DNA from: Chlamydiia bacterium
Lineage (GTDB): Bacteria; Chlamydiota; Chlamydiia; Chlamydiales; FEN-1388
Direction of reading: 5' to 3'
Assembly: GCA_028293095.1 (NCBI GenBank)
Contig: JAQGPK010000004.1
Coordinates: 1 to 5,017, forward strand
Length of the DNA: 5,017 nt
Shown here: piece by piece, positions 1 through 5,017 of the stretch
Numbering within the stretch: position 1 is the stretch's first letter
How the letters are laid out: every line of letters begins with the position of its first letter
The notes under the pieces: generated by a model
Seen by the model: the letters and a program-made list of their open reading frames with translations, nothing else
Told to the model about the DNA's origin: nothing
Databases searched by the model: none
Program-made: the position numbers and the translations under genes

Positions 1-1010
1 CCCATGTTTAATAAAATCCTCGAAGGTTCAAGCGCGCCTGTTGTACAGGCAGAACCATGGCTCACCGCAACTCCTTCTCGATCGAGTTGCATGAGCAAAA
101 GCTCACCTTCAACGCCAAGAAAAGCCATATTCGAAGTATTTGAGATACGTGGTCCTTGACCGTTGATAAGAACATCTCCAAGCTGCAAAAGCTCCTCTTC
201 AAATTCATCTCGCAGTCTTCTCATTCTATCATAGGCATGCAAACCATCATGCGATAAAAGCTCAATCGCTCTGCCAAGACCGACGATTGCCGGAACATCT
301 TCTGTCCCTGCACGACGCCCAAGCTCTTGAGGCCCTCCTGTAAGATAAGGCGCAAGTTTTTCTCGCCCTCCCTTTCGGATAACAGTGATCCCCACTCCTT
401 TCGGCGCATGAATCTTATGGCCCGAAAAGGCAATTGCTGAGACTCCCTCTGGAATCGTAATAGGCTCTTTCCCTAAAAGCGCAACGCCATCAACGATAAA
501 AGGAATTCCCCTTTCTAAAGCGATCCTTCCAATCGCCTCAAGATCTGTGATTACCCCTGTTTCATTATTCGCAGCCATCAGCGTAATGAGTCTTGTCTGA
601 GGTGTCAGTGCTTCAACCACTTGATCAACCGTGACTGCTCCATGAAGACCTGGCATCAGATAGGACACCTTGCACCCCGCCGCCTCAAGCGCCTGCACTG
701 TGTTATAACAGGCTGCATGCTCTACGCTTGATGTAATGATATGTCCTACCGGATAAAAGCCAAAAAGCCCTCGTAGCAGCATATTAATAGATTCAGTACC
801 AGACGAAGTAAAGATAATTTCATGCGGTTTTACTTTGAGAAAGGAGGCCATACTATCTCGCGCCTTCACAACCAAGGCTCTGGCCTCTTGTCCAAATGAA
901 TGGGCACTCGAAGGATTTCCAAAGGTAGAAAAGGCATGAATCACGCTCTCTATCACTAAAGGTGCAATGGCTGTTGTCGCGTTATTATCTAGATATATTT
1001 TTGTTTTCAT
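1..1010 (-). CDS. nifS: Cysteine desulfurase, NifS/IscS family (C-terminus cut by window edge)
   Basis: PLP-dependent enzyme that removes sulfur from L-cysteine, giving alanine and an enzyme persulfide used for Fe-S clusters or tRNA thiolation in the cytoplasm. I translated it by hand from the ATG at 1010; 336 codons are present and remain open at base 1. Visible landmarks are YLDNNATT near the N-terminus, the TSSGTES phosphate-binding loop, VEHAAC with His98, ANNETG, Asp174, SGHKIHAPKG with the PLP Schiff-base Lys199, RRAGTEDVPAIVG, and HGSACTTGALEPS with catalytic Cys322. The spacing agrees closely with E. coli IscS (His104, Lys206, Cys328), so roughly 50-65 C-terminal residues lie outside the window. 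The ATG has a strong Shine-Dalgarno inside the upstream PP2C gene and overlaps its 3' end by 26 bases. One oddity is that the usual DAVQ motif reads DGVA here, losing the Gln that contacts PLP. The family is certain; which paralogue it is (Isc, Suf or stand-alone NifS-like) is not. Confidence 0.95.
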   Translation of the reverse strand, partial: MKTKIYLDNNATTAIAPLVIESVIHAFSTFGNPSSAHSFGQEARALVVKARDSMASFLKVKPHEIIFTSSGTESINMLLRGLFGFYPVGHIITSSVEHAACYNTVQALEAAGCKVSYLMPGLHGAVTVDQVVEALTPQTRLITLMAANNETGVITDLEAIGRIALERGIPFIVDGVALLGKEPITIPEGVSAIAFSGHKIHAPKGVGITVIRKGGREKLAPYLTGGPQELGRRAGTEDVPAIVGLGRAIELLSHDGLHAYDRMRRLRDEFEEELLQLGDVLINGQGPRISNTSNMAFLGVEGELLLMQLDREGVAVSHGSACTTGALEPSRILLNM

Positions 1011-1776
1011 CTTCAGCTACCTCCACGAGCACAACAGTGATGTTATCATACCCACCTTTTTGTTTTGCTGCATGGATTAAACTGCGAACCTTCTCTTCAA
1101 CTGTATAGGGCTGATTTAAAAAATTTTCAATTTCAGCTTTTGTGAGAAGATCGGTCAGACCATCGGTACAGAGTAAATAAATATCGCCAAGCTCTGTAAG
1201 AGCGACATTCACAGCTGGCTCAATCTGCACCTCTGTGCCGATTGCACGCGTAATGATATTTTTATATAGCACCCCTCCCTTCTCTTCGCTCTCGATCTTG
1301 CCATGGTCCACAAGTTCTCGGAGTAAGGAGTGGTCCTGGGTGAGCTGCTCTAATCGATGATGACGTAGCCTGTAAATCCTTGAATCGCCCACATGTGCAT
1401 AGATGACAGATTCATTATGAAAATAAAGGCAGCAGAGTGTCGTTCCCATGCCTTTTAAAAGATCATGTGAAAGGCTCATCTCATGGACAAAATGGTTGGT
1501 ATCTTCAATGGCAAGGCTGATAATATGCTGAATTTGGTGAAGATTCAGTGTCTCTACTTGATTTTCTTCTAAAAATTTACGGATATGAGAACAGAGAAAT
1601 ACGATCGCTTCGCGAGCTGCAACTTCACCAGCCTGATGACCGCCCATGCCGTCCGCAAGAACATACAGATGATGCTCTGGGAGATATCCCCAAACATCTT
1701 CGTTATTTTGCCGAACCAGCCCTATATCTGTGAGGCCATATGCAGAAAGTGTATAAGGCATTAATCGTAGCACCAT
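985..1776 (-). CDS. PP2C-family (PPM) Ser/Thr protein phosphatase
   Basis: Cytoplasmic metal-dependent phosphatase that removes phosphate from Ser/Thr residues, usually acting against Hanks-type kinases. The 263 residues form a single stand-alone catalytic domain with no membrane segment. Visible motifs in order: RQNNED (acidic residues 26-27), LADGMGGHQAGE (metal-binding Asp42, Gly43), GMGTTL at 109-114, VGDSRIY with Asp131, LTQDHS at 145-150, TRAIG at 176-180, CTDGLTD with metal-binding Asp205, and the C-terminal GGYDNIT with Asp244-Asn245. All metal ligands are present, so it should be active. The length fits bacterial PstP/Stp-type catalytic domains. From memory, Chlamydia trachomatis has a comparable stand-alone PP2C (CT259/CTL0511, Cpp1). 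The start is uncertain: the ATG at 1776 has no good Shine-Dalgarno and lies only three bases from the start site predicted from the TATAAT, whereas the in-frame ATG at 1761 (Met6, MPYTLSAYGLTD) would leave a short leader. It overlaps the downstream desulfurase gene by 26 bases. Confidence 0.96.
   Translation of the reverse strand: MVLRLMPYTLSAYGLTDIGLVRQNNEDVWGYLPEHHLYVLADGMGGHQAGEVAAREAIVFLCSHIRKFLEENQVETLNLHQIQHIISLAIEDTNHFVHEMSLSHDLLKGMGTTLCCLYFHNESVIYAHVGDSRIYRLRHHRLEQLTQDHSLLRELVDHGKIESEEKGGVLYKNIITRAIGTEVQIEPAVNVALTELGDIYLLCTDGLTDLLTKAEIENFLNQPYTVEEKVRSLIHAAKQKGGYDNITVVLVEVAEDENKNISR
1019..1024 (-). promoter_or_regulatory. Shine-Dalgarno of the cysteine desulfurase, inside the PP2C gene
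   Basis: On the minus strand the bases read GGAGGT, a near-perfect anti-16S match, eight bases before the ATG at 1010. It lies within the last codons of the PP2C gene, whose stop is 26 bases past the desulfurase start. This fixes the desulfurase start and points to translational coupling between the two genes. Confidence 0.85.
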
Positions 1777-1785
1777 AACCTGGCC

Positions 1786-1812
1786 ATTATAGATCTCATC
1801 TCACTTTATCAA
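1786..1812 (-). promoter_or_regulatory. Candidate sigma70-like promoter for the PP2C-desulfurase pair
   Basis: The minus strand reads TTGATA at 1812-1807 (five of six matches to the -35 consensus) and a perfect TATAAT at 1791-1786. They are separated by 15 bases, shorter than the ideal 17. The predicted start is near 1779, three bases before the annotated ATG at 1776 and 18 before the ATG at 1761. The motif is seen directly; its use is inferred. Confidence 0.5.
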
Positions 1813-1840
1813 ATCTCTCAAAAACTAGCTATGGATGTTT

Positions 1841-2983
1841 TTATACTTTAGATTTTACAACTTTCGCAATAAAAAAGATTCCACCCTCTTTCTTTTCTCG
1901 GATAATAACCAAAAAGGGATGATCACAGTTCATGGTAATTTTATCCTGTATCGGAGGCATTGACTTCAGGTTCATAATAACGGCAGTTGCAGCTGACGCT
2001 TCCGTTCCTGCTTCATTGAGAGAGAGTACTGCTTGATGAAGAACCTTACTAATCATCAAATCCTTGCCCGTAACACTCATCCCCGAAAAGTCAGCCTCTC
2101 GAGAAAATGCACTTTTCATTCCTAAAGACTCTAAAGATGCTCTAAGATCACATTGAAAAGTAATTGTCGTTTTTGGAAGAAAAAGTGAAATATATTTTTT
2201 AGTCGCAATTGAGAGCCACTTTTCAAACTGAAGGGAAGAAAAATTTTTGACAATTTCTTCCAAACCATTTTTTTGCTTCGGAAGAATAACTACACAAGAG
2301 TATTCAGGACCATCCCCCTCTTTCGCATACTCCAGCTCAATACCTTGCACTATCTCGTCCTGAAAAAAAGAAAAGGTGCCCTCTTGATGCATCATATCAA
2401 CGCTACTTACCTCCCCTTCAGCAGAGGTAAAAGATGAAGGAGAGGTGCTTGCTACTTCAAAAGGGATCTTCCATGAATTTTTAAAATAGGCAGCGTTTAA
2501 AAGAACCATCTTTGTAGCTGAAGAGGCATCTTGTGCTTGAAGAAGAGTAGAAATATGACCTTTGGATTGTAGTGATACCCATCCATTAATTGCTGCAAGA
2601 GAGTCTTTAAAATTTTTAGTAAAATCAACAGAAAAAACCTCTGCTTGTAGTTTCGTCTCTAGCGTATCGATATAGCTTTGTAAAGGAGTATAGGAGCGAT
2701 CAATGGCGATTGCTTGAAAAGAGTCAAAACCACCACCACTTTTAGGAAGAGAGGCTGATAAGAAAATTTGATTAGAGAAAAGAGCTGCCATTTCCTCTCT
2801 TGTCTTGCCCCTTGCACCTATATAGGCCATATCGAGCGCAAGCCTAATACTATAGGGCGAGAAGACAACATTTTCTTTTTGAGTGAGAAGGGTCTCTGTA
2901 AGTCTAAAAGAAAATTCATCTTGGGCGTGAAGAGAGACTGAGAGCCAAAAAAAAATAGTTGCAAAGAGCATTTTATAGAGCAT
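1841..2983 (-). CDS. Secreted serpin (serine protease inhibitor, inhibitory type)
   Basis: Suicide-substrate inhibitor that traps a target protease covalently by inserting its cleaved reactive-centre loop into a beta sheet. The 380 residues are a normal length for a serpin core plus signal. Residues 1-20 are a Sec signal peptide ending SLHA with probable cleavage before Gln21, so the product leaves the cytoplasm. Core signatures are VVFSPYSI (39-46), LLNAAYFKNSWKIPF (161-175), the hinge EAGTEASAATAV (324-335) and the C-terminal DHPFLVII (354-361). The hinge has small residues at P12-P9 and Thr at P14 and P8, as expected for an inhibitory serpin. Counting from P17 Glu324, with the conserved x-S-x-P-P spacing seen in alpha-1-antitrypsin, gives P1 Lys340 and P1' Ser341, predicting trypsin-like targets. 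The start at 2983 is supported by GGAG at 2992-2995 with an eight-base spacer. The target protease, host or self, cannot be told from sequence. Confidence 0.96.
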   Translation of the reverse strand: MLYKMLFATIFFWLSVSLHAQDEFSFRLTETLLTQKENVVFSPYSIRLALDMAYIGARGKTREEMAALFSNQIFLSASLPKSGGGFDSFQAIAIDRSYTPLQSYIDTLETKLQAEVFSVDFTKNFKDSLAAINGWVSLQSKGHISTLLQAQDASSATKMVLLNAAYFKNSWKIPFEVASTSPSSFTSAEGEVSSVDMMHQEGTFSFFQDEIVQGIELEYAKEGDGPEYSCVVILPKQKNGLEEIVKNFSSLQFEKWLSIATKKYISLFLPKTTITFQCDLRASLESLGMKSAFSREADFSGMSVTGKDLMISKVLHQAVLSLNEAGTEASAATAVIMNLKSMPPIQDKITMNCDHPFLVIIREKKEGGIFFIAKVVKSKV

Positions 2984-3022
2984 AGAGCTATCTCCGAAAA
3001 GAGTACGTTCAAGCGATCAGTC

Positions 3023-3028
3023 AATATA
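3023..3028 (-). promoter_or_regulatory. Possible -10 element upstream of the serpin gene
   Basis: The minus strand reads TATATT (five of six matches to TATAAT) about 40 bases before the serpin ATG, which would give a leader of roughly 30 bases including the GGAG at 2992-2995. At 17-18 bases upstream there is no convincing -35 box, so this is a weak call. Confidence 0.25.
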
Positions 3029-3114
3029 TAGGTTCACCATAGGTTAAGTGGCTTTTAACGCAAATAAAATTATATTTTAAGCCAGGAACTGGCGGCATTC
3101 TTAGTGTGTGTTTC

Positions 3115-3144
3115 GCCGGTTCCCGGCTCAATTTTTGTTTTTGT
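3115..3144 (+). terminator. Possible rho-independent terminator on the plus strand
   Basis: The five-base all-G/C stem of hairpin H2 (3115-3127) is followed on the plus strand by TCAATTTTTGTTTTTGTG. This resembles an intrinsic terminator for rightward transcription. No plus-strand gene is recognisable upstream, and the stem is short, so it may instead be one unit of the hairpin array. Confidence 0.25.
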
Positions 3145-3205
3145 GTTCATCCCGTAGGTTCCCTACGGGTCACCTACGGCTAACAACTGTAGCCACTTAC
3201 GTGGC

Positions 3206-3225
3206 AAGGTACCACTTCGTGGTTT
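3206..3225. repeat. Direct repeat, copy 1
   Basis: AAGGTACCACTTCGTGGTTT. It matches the copy at 3277-3297 except for one extra T in that copy. It contains the complete hairpin H6. Confidence 0.7.
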
Positions 3226-3276
3226 AAAAGCGATTGCGTGGCTTGCAGCCTAAAGATGTATTCTTAATTTACTTGA

Positions 3277-3297
3277 AAGGTACTCACTTCGTGGTTT
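3277..3297. repeat. Direct repeat, copy 2 (one-base insertion)
   Basis: This is the same 20-base unit as 3206-3225 with a single T inserted after GGTAC. The insertion breaks the outer two pairs of the hairpin and leaves a three-base stem, as if this copy is decaying. The copies lie 71 bases apart. Confidence 0.7.
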
Positions 3298-3395
3298 TGT
3301 GATACCCTCTAACAGCTTCTAAATCCTACGTATTCTGCGTAAATAAATAATTATTAGGACATACTGAAAAATCAATTAGATGAATTAAATTTTAT

Positions 3396-3411
3396 GAATA
3401 AATATTTATTC
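3396..3411. repeat. 16-base perfect palindrome at the CPBP stop codon
   Basis: GAATAAATATTTATTC is perfectly self-complementary and its last base falls in the CPBP stop codon (3411-3413). There is no spacer, so it is a poor hairpin. It could be a chance AT-rich palindrome or a protein-binding site. No typical intrinsic terminator follows the CPBP gene. Confidence 0.5.
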
Positions 3412-4121
3412 TACATAGAAAAGAAAAACAAGAAAATGCCGATAGCATTAAAAATCGCATGCATCCCAATGGTCGCAAAGAGCGATTTTTCTCTTAGATA
3501 GACAATACCAATAAGATACGACATGAAAAAGAGACCCGCCATAAGCTCAATATTTGCAATTCCTTGCGAGGGAGAGTAATGAAAAGCTGCAAAAATACAA
3601 GAGGCGCACCCTATACCAATTTTTTCGCCTAAATAGTCAACCAAGAAATTCTGTATAAATCCCCGAAAAAGAAGCTCCTCTACAAAGGGCACAACTGTCA
3701 CGATGATAACAACAAAACTCCAAAATAGCCAAGGAACCGCTCGCAGGCTTTTAATAACCGAAAGTGCCACTTGATCATTTCGAGGAAAATCCCCAAATTG
3801 TGTCACAATAACCTGAATCAGCTGAACGATGACCATTACAATCGGATAGAGAACCAAGCAGAACCCAGCACCTTTCAAAAATGAGCGCCATCGATTTTTT
3901 ACACCCCATATTCTTGCTCTCATTTCTGCCGTATGAAGATTAGTAAAGCCCATCAGAGCGATAGTACCCACAACAAGTGCCACAAGCTGAGTCAGCGAGG
4001 CCAGCTCTAAGTAAGAGAGAAAAGATACAGTACGTCGTAAAAAATTGTAAATGAGATGGGAGGCTCCCAGGGAAGCTGAAAAATAGATCAAAATAGCCAC
4101 AATTGGGCTAAAGACGCTCAT
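3411..4121 (-). CDS. CPBP-family intramembrane protein (putative Abi/CAAX-like protease)
   Basis: Integral membrane protein of the CPBP (CAAX protease and bacteriocin-processing, ABI) family, whose members are intramembrane glutamate-type proteases or proteins of unknown role. The 236 residues contain about six or seven hydrophobic segments (roughly 5-23, 40-59, 84-107, 131-146, 167-181, 190-208, 215-235). The three family motifs are intact: EELLFR at 148-153, FAAFH at 177-181 and HAIFN at 221-225, so the catalytic Glu148/Glu149, Arg153, His181, His221 and Asn225 are all present and activity is plausible. The substrate is unknown. The ATG at 4121 has only a weak Shine-Dalgarno (GAG about ten bases upstream). 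The gene lies 123 bases downstream of the lipoprotein gene in the same reading frame and could share its transcript. A long gap with hairpins separates it from the serpin, so I see no reason to link the two. Confidence 0.92.
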   Translation of the reverse strand: MSVFSPIVAILIYFSASLGASHLIYNFLRRTVSFLSYLELASLTQLVALVVGTIALMGFTNLHTAEMRARIWGVKNRWRSFLKGAGFCLVLYPIVMVIVQLIQVIVTQFGDFPRNDQVALSVIKSLRAVPWLFWSFVVIIVTVVPFVEELLFRGFIQNFLVDYLGEKIGIGCASCIFAAFHYSPSQGIANIELMAGLFFMSYLIGIVYLREKSLFATIGMHAIFNAIGIFLFFFSM

Positions 4122-4133
4122 TTACACAGAAGC

Positions 4134-4235
4134 TCAAATCGCCCGTTGAGGGAGCGAAAAGAGACCAAGGCGCAACGCAAGCGGCAAAAGCCCAAGTGTT
4201 AAAATAATAAAGATCACAAAAACAGAAGTAGTAAT
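4134..4235 (-). CDS. Possible small membrane peptide (very tentative)
   Basis: After the lipoprotein stop (4245-4247) the same frame stays open for 37 codons to a TGA at 4134-4136, and most of it encodes a strongly hydrophobic segment (VFVIFIILTLGLLPLAL) followed by Arg-containing residues, as in a single-span peptide. There is no ATG. Candidate starts are ATT at 4235, placed seven bases after AGGA (4246-4243), or GTG at 4217 with no ribosome binding site. Hydrophobic translations arise easily from T-rich DNA, so it may be non-coding or a remnant of a larger membrane-protein gene. Confidence 0.2.
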   Translation of the reverse strand: MTTSVFVIFIILTLGLLPLALRLGLFSLPQRAI

Positions 4236-4244
4236 GCTGGCTTC

Positions 4245-4895
4245 CTAAAAGTTTGCAATACGTTCAATTTTCTGTGTCACATCACGTGCAAGACGTGCTT
4301 GCGCAAGTCCAACAGGAGAGCTTGCAAAAGCTGCTGAATTGCGTACCTTTAACGATTCGCTGAGTGCATTCTTTACCATCATATGGTTACTTTCGATAAT
4401 TTCTTGGCGGATCATTTTAGGCTCACCACCTCGAATATCAATCACACGAAGACGAAGTTTCATGACAAGAACTTGCGCTTGATCCTGATCAATATGCGCC
4501 ACATAAAGTGGCTTAATCGCCCCTCTCTTATATGGAACCTCTTTAAAGTCGACAAGTTCTAAAATGACCACGAAATGAGCCGGCTGGAAAAAGAGAAACG
4601 GCATCAGATCTTTGGATACAGAAAGCTCATTTTCAGAAAGATTAGTAAGTTGTTTTTTTACATCTTCATTACGAACTAAAAATAGGTCGCCATCCTTCAT
4701 GAGTCTTGTCCGAATATCATTCGTCAACTCTTGAGGAACATTCCAAGGAAGCTTGCTGCTACATCCATTAATTACAGGAATAAAAGCGACATGCGGCTTT
4801 GCTGTGCCGTCATCATGATAGGGAAAAAAATCTGCATACTGTGGCTTACAACCAGCACAGACGAGCGACAAAAGAAGAACACATAGACGAATCAT
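4245..4895 (-). CDS. Putative outer-envelope lipoprotein, small, function unknown
   Basis: The product is 216 residues from the ATG at 4895. I prefer this start to the adjacent in-frame GTG at 4898 because AAGGAGT at 4907-4901 leaves five bases before the ATG and only two before the GTG. The N-terminus is a short signal peptide, MIRLCVLLLSLVCAGC, ending in a lipobox-like VCAGC with lipidated Cys16. The -3 position is Cys rather than the usual Leu, a slight departure from the lipobox. After the signal, residues 36-43 (VAFIPVIN), then ELTNDIRTRLMKDGDLFLVR, resemble the strand-helix-strand opening of CsgG/LpoB-like periplasmic lipoprotein domains; this is inference only. There are no transmembrane segments after the signal. 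From memory it could belong to the chlamydial CT253-type lipoprotein family, but I could not verify that. It may share a transcript with the CPBP gene downstream. Confidence 0.85.
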   Translation of the reverse strand: MIRLCVLLLSLVCAGCKPQYADFFPYHDDGTAKPHVAFIPVINGCSSKLPWNVPQELTNDIRTRLMKDGDLFLVRNEDVKKQLTNLSENELSVSKDLMPFLFFQPAHFVVILELVDFKEVPYKRGAIKPLYVAHIDQDQAQVLVMKLRLRVIDIRGGEPKMIRQEIIESNHMMVKNALSESLKVRNSAAFASSPVGLAQARLARDVTQKIERIANF

Positions 4896-4900
4896 CACAA

Positions 4901-4907
4901 ACTCCTT
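4901..4907 (-). promoter_or_regulatory. Shine-Dalgarno of the lipoprotein gene
   Basis: The minus strand reads AAGGAGT. It ends five bases before the ATG at 4895 and only two before the GTG at 4898, so it favours the ATG as the true start. Confidence 0.8.
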
Positions 4908-4925
4908 ATAGAGAAAATCTCCCTA

Positions 4926-4934
4926 AAGATAGCA
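4926..4934 (-). promoter_or_regulatory. Possible extended -10 promoter for the lipoprotein gene
   Basis: The minus strand reads TGCTATCTT, an extended -10 form (TGn then TATCTT), which would start transcription about 25 bases before the ATG. There is no good -35 box at the expected distance, which is tolerable for an extended -10 but keeps confidence low. Confidence 0.3.
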
Positions 4935-4945
4935 AATATGCATTT

Positions 4946-4969
4946 TTTCGTAGCTAAGAAATTACGAAA
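4946..4969. repeat. Inverted repeat upstream of the lipoprotein gene
   Basis: The arms TTTCGTA (4946-4952) and TACGAAA (4963-4969) are perfectly complementary around a ten-base spacer. Neither side has a T-run in the right place for a terminator. The position, just upstream of the possible -10, would suit an operator. Seen directly; role inferred. Confidence 0.45.
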
Positions 4970-5017
4970 TCAGTCATTTCTTATTTTATGAGCAACATTG
5001 CAGCAATACTTTCATTT

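Larger units (their letters stand above)
3081..3293. repeat. Array of short stem-loops with mostly three-base loops
   Basis: Seven or eight small perfect hairpins lie in 213 bases. H1 3081-3093 GCCAG-GAA-CTGGC. H2 3115-3127 GCCGG-TTC-CCGGC. H3 3151-3169 CCCGTAGG-TTC-CCTACGGG. H4 3178-3194 GGCTA, seven-base loop, TAGCC. H5 3192-3205 GCCAC-TTAC-GTGGC, which shares bases with H4, so the two exclude each other. H6 3211-3223 ACCAC-TTC-GTGGT. H7 3240-3250 GGCT-TGC-AGCC. H8 3285-3293 CAC-TTC-GTG. H1 equals the reverse complement of H2 except at two positions that form one base pair (A-T versus G-C), so pairing is preserved. A second CCTACGG at 3173-3179 could compete for the left arm of H3. The array could be a REP-like or decayed repeat element, or a structured RNA; I cannot tell which. 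Confidence 0.75.
2984..3410. other. Gene-free region between CPBP and serpin genes
   Basis: This 427-base gap is the only long stretch without a recognisable gene. The 2984-3080 end holds the serpin ribosome binding site and possible -10. The 3081-3300 part is visibly richer in G and C than its flanks and is packed with short inverted repeats and one direct repeat. The 3300-3410 part is very AT-rich. A 26-codon minus-strand frame (ATG at 3150, stop at 3070-3072) exists, but it has no ribosome binding site and its codons coincide with two hairpins, so I do not call it a gene. I recognise no transposase fragment, tRNA or known riboswitch. Confidence 0.8.

Noticed and set aside
221..433. 70-codon minus-strand open frame
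   Set aside because: It is an out-of-frame shadow of the cysteine desulfurase, whose conserved motifs occupy the other frame throughout.
1548..1733. 61-codon plus-strand open frame
   Set aside because: It lies wholly antisense to the conserved PP2C core and resembles no protein I recognise.
2818..3024. 68-codon minus-strand open frame overlapping the serpin start
   Set aside because: Most of it is an out-of-frame reading of the serpin signal peptide and N-terminal domain, with no recognisable features of its own.
3070..3150. 26-codon minus-strand open frame starting ATG within the hairpin region
   Set aside because: No ribosome binding site, very short, and its codons are largely explained by hairpins H1 and H2, so it is more likely part of the repeat structure.
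3081..3297. CRISPR array
   Set aside because: The repeated units are unequal hairpins with irregular spacing; there is no uniform repeat-spacer pattern and no cas gene.
1841..4895. A single functional system of lipoprotein, CPBP protease and serpin
   Set aside because: All are envelope or exported proteins on one strand, but a 427-base gap separates the serpin from the other two and nothing in the sequence shows that they act together.

Overview
The window is a moderately AT-rich bacterial segment with every recognisable gene on the minus strand. Reading in the direction of transcription (from high to low coordinates) the order is: small lipoprotein, CPBP-family membrane protein, secreted serpin, PP2C-type Ser/Thr protein phosphatase, and a NifS/IscS-type cysteine desulfurase that runs off the left edge. 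The base composition, the PP2C gene directly preceding a NifS-like gene, and a Cys-rich lipoprotein signal peptide together suggest a Chlamydiota bacterium, probably an environmental (Parachlamydia/Simkania/Waddlia-like) lineage. This placement is inference from gene content and memory of chlamydial genomes, not a database match.

Region by region: 1-1010 holds the cysteine desulfurase, with the PLP lysine and catalytic cysteine visible and the C-terminus missing. 985-1776 is a complete PP2C phosphatase whose last 26 bases overlap the start of the desulfurase, and the desulfurase Shine-Dalgarno lies inside the phosphatase gene, so the two are probably translationally coupled. 1777-1840 is a short gap with a perfect TATAAT on the minus strand. 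1841-2983 is a full-length serpin with a Sec signal peptide and a well-conserved hinge; alignment to alpha-1-antitrypsin spacing predicts a Lys-Ser scissile bond. 2984-3410 is the only long gene-free stretch. It contains an unusual run of seven or eight tiny stem-loops, most with three-base loops, a 20-21 bp imperfect direct repeat and an AT-only-core palindrome. 3411-4121 is a CPBP (CAAX protease/bacteriocin-processing) membrane protein with all three motifs. 4122-4244 contains a short hydrophobic open frame. 4245-4895 is the lipoprotein, and 4896-5017 its upstream region with a strong ribosome binding site and an inverted repeat.

Only the PP2C-desulfurase pair has clear evidence of co-expression. 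The serpin and the lipoprotein carry N-terminal export signals and the CPBP protein is membrane-embedded, so the right two thirds of the window encodes envelope or secreted products. No mobile element gene, CRISPR array, tRNA or rRNA was seen. No clearly new multi-gene system is present; the most unusual items are the hairpin array at 3081-3293 and the bacterial serpin with a predicted Lys P1 residue.
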